From Marisa cornuarietis (lineage: Eukaryota > Mollusca > Gastropoda > Architaenioglossa > Ampullariidae), in NCBI GenBank assembly GCA_004794655.1, contig SMMW01000540.1:870001-934000 (forward strand): DNA of 64,000 bases. The letters run 5' to 3'. This document shows positions 24,236-35,000 of the stretch, piece after piece (positions within the stretch are counted from its first letter, which is position 1; each line of letters begins with the position of its first letter). The notes beneath the pieces were generated by a model, which did no database searches, had not been told where the DNA came from, and saw only the letters and a list, made by a program, of their open reading frames with translations. The position numbers and the translations under genes were made by a program.

Positions 24236-26700
24236 AGTGAAAATTGGATTGATCCAAAAAGAAATTTTAAATAATTTTAAGTGCTCAGATTTTAAGTGAT
24301 ATTCTTGTGTGGAAAAAAGCATAGCCGAGAGCCACTGAACAAAAGTGTAACAAAAAGTGAAAAGGATACTTATGTGCCATGTTTATGCTCTTGGATAAGC
24401 CTGTTTTTGAAAACATCTTTTTCATGGCTGTGGACAAAACCCCATAGTTTAAAACTCAACAAGCAGGCATAAAACTTGATAAAGTGTAAGGACACTTGCT
24501 TGATATGGATCTGGTATAGCTGGGAGAGGTAGGTAATGATGCCCCTAAGTACATCCAAGTGCCTCAGACTGCAAGTCTGTTGTGCACCTCATCCACCTTG
24601 TAATGATACTCAGTGATTCTCAAGGTGTTTAAATTTACAAGATCCTCTTATTTTAGACTGCTGGGTGATTGGAAGCAGTGAAAGAAACTACTGTGTCTAC
24701 AACAAACTTCTAAATATGGTGGTGTATCTTTATATGGTGACTTTGCTCAGAGGTAATTTCAAAGTAAAAGGAGTATCTGATAGCTGTGGAACGATGTCAG
24801 ACTACTCATGTTGGTGATGCTTGCTCAAGGACAATTGCTTTAAAGGCAATGCTATTGTAAATGAGAAAGATTTACACGATCTACAGTGACATGAAAAATT
24901 GCAAAATCTGAATGTTCAGGGAAAACTGTGTGCTGGCAGTAACAAGTTTCAAGAATGAAAGACATGACATTCTATTTTTGTAAAAAAAAAGAAAAATTTG
25001 AGGACATTAAATTTGAAGTTTTTTTTCTTGTTTTTAACCTGTATAAAGCATACATGGCTATTCACATGCATGCACACATGTGCACGCAAAAACATACATG
25101 CCTAGTCTCTCTGTCAAAATCTGAACTGATTTGCTGTGAAAGATAAGGAAAGCATACTTTACTAACACTAACATTAACCAGAAGAGACTTGGTTCACCAC
25201 TCCCTCCTCTCTAGACATGCACTTTATTTGGTTCGGTTTTTTTTTATTATTGTGTAATGTTATAATATCCAGCAGGCAATATCAGAGCAAGTCCATGTCA
25301 CACACATGAGAAAGCTGTTACAGCATTGTGGAGACTTAAAGCAGCTCAAAAGTATTTATCCTATAGTGAACTGCTTAAACTTAAATGCTGACCAGGAAAA
25401 TAATCTATGAGAAAGCACCTACTCAGTTAATTATCATAAACACCATAATTTAAAAAACCCACATAGCTGTCCACTATATTGTGTAAAAATATGTAGAAAT
25501 ATTTACTTCCAATAAAATAGGGACCATGCAGACACTGTGGCAGCATATTTTATCTACAAATCATCATGTACTGCAATCACACTTTACAGATGCATTTTTT
25601 TCCTGCAGACCTACACTTAATAAAACCAAGTATAAGCTTAAACCCAGTTACCAATATTCTGTTTAACCCCCCTCCTGAATCTCTTTCTCTCATACTGTGC
25701 AGTCTCTTTTGGCTTTCTTCACTCAGGATAAAAGAAGTAAATTTGTACAGTTAAACACAGGATAAAAACTTTCTTCAAATTTACATGCTGTCAAACTATA
25801 AGCTTTAATTTTTTTTCTTCTGTGTACCCCCCTCCCTTTCATCCCTGTCTTCTATGTTGTGCAGTTCTCACTTCTTTCATCTGCAGTACCATAGCTCATA
25901 TCACTGTGTATTCAAATTTATTATAATTATTCTCTCCCACCATTGATCATTAAAGAATAACATGGGACCATCAAAAGACATAAGATTTATGTAAAAGACC
26001 CTCAACTGGCACTAAACTCCAGTAAAACTCAAAACCCTTTGGCAAGAGCTGCCAAGGGAAACATGCTCAAAAACTAACCTTTTTGTGACAGTATTATGAC
26101 AAGGAAGACTTTGTAAAAACAGTCTGGGAACAGCAAGATAACCAAGCCACATGTATACAAGAAAGACAAAGCTATCAGGCTTTAACAAAAACAAAATCAG
26201 GGCTCTCCTAAAGAATGAGATATGAACAATTTCATTCAATGAAGCTTAAATTTGATTGCCTTCTAGACTGAAGAAGATGGAATTTTTTTTTTAACAGGAA
26301 ACACTTTGAAAAATGCATTGACTGGAAATATAGTTGTCACAATGCCCAAAATGCAACGTCTTATTAGTTTACATTTTGCATTTGCTATGTTATTTCTGTA
26401 TACAAACAGTACATGACCAGAAAAGCAGATGTGACTGAAAAATTAGTTTTCCCAAGCTTGGCAGCTTAAGAGACTTAGGAAGTCTCAAAATACAAAATCA
26501 AATGCAAACGTTACATTCCTATTGGTGTTAAGCTACAGAAAACTCCAACATCATCATGAAAATTACTTTTGGTAGAGATCATGGACATTCAATACATTTC
26601 ACTTCAACCTATATGACTATTTTTACCAGGAAAATGTTTGTGCACTAGCAACTTGGCTGAACTTTTAAAACCTGCTTGTAGTTTAATTCAATAAATTTTT
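24236..26700 (+). other. Probable 3' UTR of the LRR-Ig gene
   Basis: AT-rich sequence follows the stop codon directly, with no further exon. AATAAA polyadenylation signals occur at 25511-25516 and 26690-26695 on the gene strand, and either could end the transcript. The true end cannot be chosen without RNA data. Confidence 0.4.
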
Positions 26701-29700
26701 GGTGACCATTCAGGGAGGGTTTTGCTGCTGTTTTGTTTCCAAGCTTAAAACAATGAAAGTGGTGCCGTCTCCATGGAATGCTGGGCTTTGCTTTGTTATT
26801 TTAAAAAAAAGGATCCATTTTGTGGTTAATAATTGGTTTTGGAAAGGAAAGAAAGGCCTTTGAATAATGCACTGCTTATGTCATGTTTATAATTGGGTGC
26901 AAGTGTCTTAAATAATAACATATGGAAAAGCCTGATTTTTTTCGGAAATGTTAACCATGTACAGCTACTAGAAACACCCCTGTTGTGAAAGGTGGAAGAA
27001 TTAATAGTCATTTTCCTTGAGGCTTTTTTCGTTTCAAAGTTCATTTTCCAACTTTAGGAGCAATGCCATCAGATAATTCTAATAGTATTAGTAATAGTCT
27101 TTAGTTTGAACAATATGCAGTACTTCCACACCTCCCACAATGTGTTTACCCTGCAAGTCAATACATTTATAAGCAAAGCTTAACAATTATATTCGTGTTC
27201 TTTATAAAGACAATTTACAATGAGAGAGAAGGTACTTATTAAACGAGGTTTTTATTTCATTTCCACAATTGCATTCAACGTATGCAGATCTCAGCCTGCT
27301 GATTTTTAGTATTTATGTGTAGTACACATCTAAACTTTAAGATAGGGTCTAATTGTAACCTGTCATCCTGCCAATCTAGGATCTTTCAGCTAAAAGTTCA
27401 TGGTGTTAAGGCCAAAAAAAAAAAGGTGGGGGACTGATCTTATGAGTTGATACATCAATTTGTCTTCATCTTGTATAAATTTTCCCAGACTTGCATTCAA
27501 AGCAGAAATGCTTTTCCTGTGTGTAAAATGTTTGCGGCACCACAAGGCAGATTCTAATGTTATGATGCACTCATGTTAAGGTTTCCTCACACTTTTTGTG
27601 TTATGTTTTCAATCTTTAAAATAATGAGATTGTTTTACTCCGCATTTTTTCTGCTTTGTGGTTTGTGTTTTTATTTTAAACATGGAAATATAAACAAGAA
27701 GAGACATTTTGCCTTTACTAGTGTTTGGTTGTTTTCTTGAGAATGAAAAGAAAAAGCAATAGGTATGTGTTGTGTCAATATATGCATTGATGTTAGCACA
27801 CCTCCATATGCATCATATGTACATACATGCTCATCAATGCTAGTGGAGGTAAACAATTTTGAAGAATTTCTATTTCAGAAATTGTGTGGACTTGATATTT
27901 TTATCTGTTGAACATAGCTACAAAACAAATTTCCTGTATTTTATCCTCCAAGATAGAAATGGATATGGGGCGGGGGAGGGAACAAGCAAGTGAAGATGAC
28001 ATCCAGCTCTTCACTCTCTGCTTTGATGAACATGTTCCCAAAAGTGCTTCCCTAAGAGAGTGCTTGATTTTTTAAGGGAAAAAAATGCCTGCCATCAGGC
28101 ACCAGGATTGGGAAATTAAGCTGGAGCCTCAATTTTGATGCCAGAGAATTCCAGGAAGCTGCATTTTTTCATGTCCTCAAAAAAACTCATCTTCACTTTC
28201 TTTTTTTTTCTTCAAACTTATGACCTCACCATCTACATTCAGATAATTAGGAACTGTAAGCTTTGTCTCTCAAGAGTTAATATTGCAACTGAGAAAAGAA
28301 CTTCCTGACTCTATGGCATAGTCCTACAAGGCAGTGGTAAAGGTCAAGTGGGTTCAATTTTTGTTTCTAACGACTAAGTAAAGCTTAGTGAAAAATGTTT
28401 TCCAGAATCTGGGTCAATATCCTATTCTGTTCTTGGATACATGCAACAAATATGACCATATGCAGAAAGAGGTTAACAATGTGTAAGTCTAAAGTGTACA
28501 TAGACACAATTATGTTGTGAAGGCTTCAGCCAACCAGAGTACTGCATCAAATGTTAACCCTTTGACTGTCTAGCTCCACACTGCAACTATCTGCCAGAGG
28601 ATTCTGGGCCAAGAGGCACAATATAAATAAACTGCATGACATCATTCATCAAACTGTCAGACAGGTCTGCTGCATGCGTCAATAATTTCCTCATCCTCCA
28701 GCATTCTAAGAACTTAACTGACATTTGTTGTCACAAAATTATTGTAATCTTTATCCACTTATCTTTAACCAGTGCTTGTGTTTGGTTAATCTTGCTTGTC
28801 CACCATGATGGAAATGCACTCTCACAATGTGGTGGTCAGTGTCAAACTTGCATCACTTCTCACCTGTTCTACACAAACCCTCTAAAAATAGGTGTTACTA
28901 AATATATCCAGCACTTCTGGTGCAATCTGGGGAACCCTAGACTGAAAGTATGGAAGGGGAACTGCAACTCAATAATCATGCTGGCTAACCTTTTTGTGGG
29001 GCAGTTTCTGACACGTTGGCGCATGAATAGCAAATTCATTATTGGTCAGGGAAGGGGGTTAATAGGCATTGCTGTGTACAAATGTGATTTCACAATTTTG
29101 ACCTTTCTGTGCATGATAATGTTTGTATACCTTTATCTCAAGTTTGGAAAAATTGGGGGATATTAACCCAGATTTTAACAAAAATAGCATCCTATACTGA
29201 ACTTTACCCAGACATTAGTTGGCACACCTTACACCTTTGCAGAAACACAGACCATCACTTAGTGTTCTCAACTAAACAGTATGTTCAAACAATCCTGTCA
29301 TTTATTACAAGGTCATTCTTTACCACTTAAAACATTAACACTGGCTTTAATACAATAATGAATAGTTTCAATCATTCCCATAATCCTGAAAAATATTTAT
29401 GGTTAGCTTTCTCTGATAAAATATATCTATATACTACCTTATAAGCACCAAAAAAAACAACAACTGAAATTATGTCTATGACTGCTACTTGCTTGAATTC
29501 TACCATACATCTATTAAAATATCCTTGAGGTAACAGGCTTTTCACAACAGTGCCATGAATAAATATGCATGTGTGAAGACTTTGGGGCAACTTTATCCAG
29601 ACATATGAATGACCCACCAATACCAAGAGATACATGCCTTATAGTTTCAAATTGTATGCCAGAGGTCACCAGTCCAAGCTCTAAAATCAGCTCATGTCTA

Positions 29701-30734
29701 GAGGTGCAGAGACACTTATTTGTACTAGGTCCTCAGTCTCTCAAACAGCCTGCTTAAACCGATAATCAAAGTCCCATCGTATGTTTTTAAGAGCCATTAA
29801 GACAAATATTAAGACCTTCATTTGTCCAAATCATTTCAGACTATGAACTCTCTAAAAGGGGAGTGTAGTACCACAAATCTTGATGTTCACATAGAATCTC
29901 AACAAGCGCAAGGACTTCTTTAAGCATGTACCTCTATATATCTATATGCATAAATAAACTATAAACATGTGTATAAATGCCTTTGTACAAATAATCACAG
30001 AGATCCTTCTTAGTCTAACAAATCATAGAAATAAAAATGCAACTTGGCATTCACTTTCTTGTTTCTCTTTTTGATCCTATTTTCAAAGACCTGACCATCA
30101 CACAACAAAAACAGTTATATAATTTCAGGAACAAACTATACCAGCCATCCTGCTTTAAGGAACAAAAGAGTGTCCCAGAGTGTCCATAAGCAAAGTGAGC
30201 TATAATTGATGTCTAAGGCACACATGAGGAAGGTGAAGTCCAACCATCTCCACCTGCCACTTTTTTACCTTTGCTACTAAATTTGGTACCCATGTGCTGG
30301 GTAGAAGTGAGAGCTTACCAGTTGCAATCTGTGCCAGGACTACAAACCCACAACCTTCTGCTTTGAACTCAAGTGCACTATCCAGTAGTCAACTATGCTC
30401 CCGAGGTTGACAAAGATAGCTATGAACAACTAAAAACAGACTTTGAGAACCTATAACCATTTATACTCCATATTTAAAGTAATATTAATGTTTGATTTTG
30501 ACTCAGATCAATGTGTCCTTTTTGTGGCATGCCCCTCATGCATGCACCAATTGTGAAATATTGTCACCCTCTCCACCTGAACCAGCCAGCAGTTAGTATA
30601 GTATCTCCCCTATGTTTAGGCTACTAGGGTTATCATACTTGCTCAGACTAGCTCACTGAGCATTCCACTTATTCATGAGAGTTTTATATGAATTTTAAAA
30701 ATATCTGTGCAACTTTAACTGAGAAAAACACAAT
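26701..30734. other. AT-rich intergenic stretch
   Basis: It contains A- and T-runs, scattered AATAAA motifs and no recognised exon. A 176-codon open frame at 28636-29166 (+) is long for this AT content, but its translation resembles nothing I know. The missing 3' exons of the YIPF5 homologue would be expected on the minus strand here, and I could not identify them. Confidence 0.4.
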
Positions 30735-30739
30735 TCATA

Positions 30740-31000
30740 ATAATAAATACATTGTGGTTATGCTAAAGTTGTGATATAGGTCCTGATGGTGCTGAAGATG
30801 GTTCTCTGGCAAGATGTAACAGTTGAAGATCTGCTCAACTGTGCTCCTACATGGTCTGAGGCCAGCTTGTTCTTCTGCGGTGGTACTGATTTGATTCTGG
30901 AGTACTTTCAGCATCATTTTACTTGGGAGGCTGATTAGGCTTATGGTTCTGTAGTTTTGGCAGTTCGCTGTTTCCTTTCTTTGGAAGGGGGTATTACACA
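30740..31000 (-). pseudogene. Non-LTR retrotransposon reverse transcriptase fragment
   Basis: The minus-strand frame contains NYRTISLISLPSKMMLKVLQ followed by EEQAGLRPCRSTVEQIFN. This is the early fingers part of a LINE reverse transcriptase (consensus like NYRPISLL.. and QAGFR..RST). Both flanks lose similarity at once, and the catalytic F/YADD motif is absent, so it is a dead fragment. The wording suggests an RTE-like clade, but this is a family judgement by eye. Confidence 0.7.
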
Positions 31001-32014
31001 TGATTACATACATTCCCTAAGGTCTTTCTTTGCATTCCCGGACTCTTTGCAAAATATGCAAATAATAAACTTTTTTCCATAATGCATCATTAAGTGTCTG
31101 ATTAAAAATGACCTTTAGCATAACCACAGTCTGAAAAAAGGCAGAAAGCATAGTCTGCTTGGGTGTCTTTGGTCTGTGTGTGATATATAAAGTTATGAAA
31201 GATAATTTTTGCCAGTCCCCACTTCTTCTCTGAGGATTGGTCCTTCTCACACGGACACATACTCTCAAATGTGTGTTCATTTATAAGACCCTTTGTGTTA
31301 TTCACCTCTATCAGCCCCAAAACCTTAACCTACAGGCTTAGCTGTCATCTCTATGGTCATAATGGCTTCTGCTACATTCTTGTTATCTACAACAATAATA
31401 GAATTTGTAAAAAAACATTTCCCTTTAAAGGGGTGAGCTCAATGCAATATGCATGAAAGACTGCAATCAAACTTATAGCTAACCATGCAATGAAGAAATG
31501 CAAGCATCAGCAAACAGATAACATCATGGAAAACATAAAAAGCTTAAATGATGATAAGGAATCAATGGAAGAGTTCACTGGAAAGGTATATCTTAAAGAG
31601 GTAACTTTTTGAGGCCAGAAACAAATCTGTATAAAAAAAGCATTTTCTTAAATTAAAAAAAAATATAAATAGTTAAGAAAATGTCTGATGTATGAAAATC
31701 AGCAAAAAATATTGAATAATCCTATAGTCAGTTGCTGATATAAACAGCTGTCTAAATGAATTTGCCATGATGGTTACCACAAAGCTTACCTCCTCACTAA
31801 CAGCAAAGACATGCATTAATAATTCAAAAGAAATCTGTTATATTTAAGTGGCAATATGTCAAAAATGGGTTGATTCAGTGACTCAAATCCTGGTGACAAG
31901 AAGCATTAAAGTACAAGTGAAGTCATTTATTTTAAATACAAAAAACCCCCAATAGCATACTCAAAGAAAAAGTATACATCAGAAAAAAGCACAATAATTA
32001 CACAGAGCTCTTAC

Positions 32015-35000
32015 CTTCTGCATGATGTGGTCAAAGTTGATTCCCAATTCTGCACAATAAAAGAACCAAATTAAAGTAAGAGTGCTGAAGATGGGTGGAT
32101 GGATAAGTGTATTCATACATACACATAAACATCATGACGAATTCAACTTTTCAAGCCACAATATTAATGCTGTGACCAGTTATACAATATGTGGTTAGTA
32201 ACATGCAAACAGTAAGTCAGCGTTTCTCAATCTTTTACTTGTGATGCCTCTCCTCCAGACGAAAAAAGGTACATTCGCACGCCCCCTAATCCGCTAATAC
32301 CAATATGAGATATGAGATATGAGAAAATGACCATCTTCGCGGCCCCCTTTTCAGCACATTGTGCCCCCATTGGGGGGCCCGCCCCACAGGTTGAGAACTG
32401 CGGCAGTAAGTGATAAGGAATATCTGCAAAAGCATTCCTAAAAATATAACACTTCTTTCCGTGCTTTTAGAATATTTGTCTGGGCGAAAGTCTCTCTTTT
32501 ACTTACTGTTATTTACACCAACAACCATATAAGCAACCATATAAACGTGCAAATCAGTCCCAATTGTAAATTTTCACACCTGAGGCTTTTGTGACATTAC
32601 ATAAGTAAACGGACAAACAAAAATTGTAATGGTCACCTTCAGCTTGCAAAATTTGATGCTTACCATGTGGTATTGTGAAGTAATTCTTTGATGTCTGCTG
32701 TTGGAACATATTGTCTTTGGGGTTTCGAACCTTCACAATCCTCAGGTTCAAACATGTAAGTTTTAATACCATCAAGGCTTGACAACAGCATTTCACACTC
32801 GTCTTCACATAAACAAAGATTGTCTAATGAACCTGATGTATTGCTCCACCTTACGGAGGCTACCGGCTGTGGCAACGCACATTATTTGTGTATGGGAGCA
32901 AGACTGTGAGGGACTTGCTGACTATAGGTGCAAATCATCGATTTGGAAATTAGATAATACAAAAACAAACAAACAAACAAACAAAACGCTATGTTTCAGA
33001 AAGCTGAAATTTTATAGAATATATTTATATTATCTCTACCTACCAGAATCTGCTTATAACTCAGACCAGTCAAGTGGGTCTTTAACAAAGATCATCAACT
33101 CTCAATCATTAAGATTAAAAATCTGTCCAGACTGTACACTGGTCTTGTCACTTTTAATTGTTTTAGTTTTAGTTTATTCTTTGTTACTCCTCAAGGAGCA
33201 TAGGGCCACAACAACACCTTGCCAGTGGACCTGGTTTTGGGTGGCTCCCCTCAGTTGGGCCCATGTGGTTCTGGCATCCTTTGCCTCGCTCTCTACTGAT
33301 CTCCTCCGTCTGCTTTGGCCTCCTAACTCTCCTCTTCAGCTGAGGGTTCCAGTCAAGTGCACCATGCCAGTCTTCATTACAAAAGGTTTAGTCAGTTTGC
33401 CACTGTGGATAACTTAGCAGGACAAGTCTTCATACAATCCTTGGATAATGTTTATGAACTTAGGCGGAATACCATAGTGGTTTATCAGCCTCCAGATGAC
33501 ATCCCTGTCTACACTGTCAAAGCCCTTCTCCAAATCCACAAAAGTTATATAAAGGGATATATCTATCTTCGATAGACTGCTCAATGATGATACGGAGGGT
33601 TGCAATGTGATCAGTGCATGACCTGTCCTGGTGAAACTCTGCTTGTTCTGGTCTCAGTTTCTTGTCTAGTGCCTTCTTCAGTCTCTCTAATATTACCCTT
33701 GGGGATGGACAGCAGCATGATTCTCTCACCAGCTGTTGCACTGGGAGAGGTCTTCTTTCTTTGGTAACGTGACCAGGTGGCCTATTTTCCAGTCTGCTGG
33801 GACTAGCTCATGTTCCCAGATCTTGTGTAGGAGGGGCTGTGAAATTGCTGCTGTTGTTTCTGGGTCTGCCTTTAGTGCTTCTGGGGATATGCTGTCCGAG
33901 CCTGCTGCTTTACCACTTTTCATGCTTTTGATAGCTTTGATGATTTCTGCTTTAGTGGGAGGGCTGGTGTTGACGTGAAGTTGTTCAGTTGCTGTGGTAT
34001 GTCAGGTAAGGATGGTGGATGAGGTCGATTCAGAATCTCTTCGAAGTGCTCCGTCCACGATCTTTGTCCTGCATCGTTTGTTATGGTCTTGCCATCTTTG
34101 TCTTTCCCCAGCTTGTTTGGGTTTATGCTCCTGCCTGACAGAGTTCATGCTATTTCATATAGTCGCTTTATGTTTCCCTGTATGGCTGCTTTCTCTGTCA
34201 GTTCTTGGATGAAGCGTCTCTCGTCCTCCTGACAGACCTCTTCACTTGGGGTTCCCTGTATTCCACTCTGAGATCTTCTTTCTCTTGCTAGTCTTGGCAC
34301 TGGTTGAGCTTCTGTTTCAGTCCCTTTCTTGATTCAATATTTGCCCAGGTCTCTGGAGTCATCTATTCCTTGTGTTTTCTTTTCCTCTTACCTAGAACAT
34401 CTGTACAGGTTGTCTTCCAAATGCTCTTGAGTGTTGACCAGTTTTCTTCCACTGATTCTTTTGTCAGTCCTGTAAGGGCCTCATTCTTATTCTTGATTTC
34501 ACAGTAATAAATTTCCCTTGTCTCCTTGTTCTTGAGGTACTGAGTACTGAACTTGTGGTGTGGTCTGCCAGCTGAGTATTGAACTTGTGGAGTGGTCTGC
34601 CTGCTGGATCGATGAAGGACTTCAGTTTGATCTTGAAGACTGCTTCTAGGAACTAGTGGTCTCAAGCAACACTTTTAACTGTAAAGTTCAATAATTTTTA
34701 ACTACTTCCAAAAACTTTATTTCGAAATTCATAACCATGACATAATACCATTAATGTTACAGCAGAGAAAGACAGACAATAAGAAATAATTCTTAACCTA
34801 TTAGAAGTAGCTTCCCTTCCAAAATTGCCATATCTGACCCTGCAAACAGTGTATCACCAATACACATCTCAAGAAAGCATAAAGAGGACCACTCATTAAC
34901 AATTTGTTTAGATGAATCTGTTCCATTGTCAAGTTTTATATATACTCAGTTTGTGACAACACACATGAATTTGGTTTACACAAATATCCAACTGAAACAT

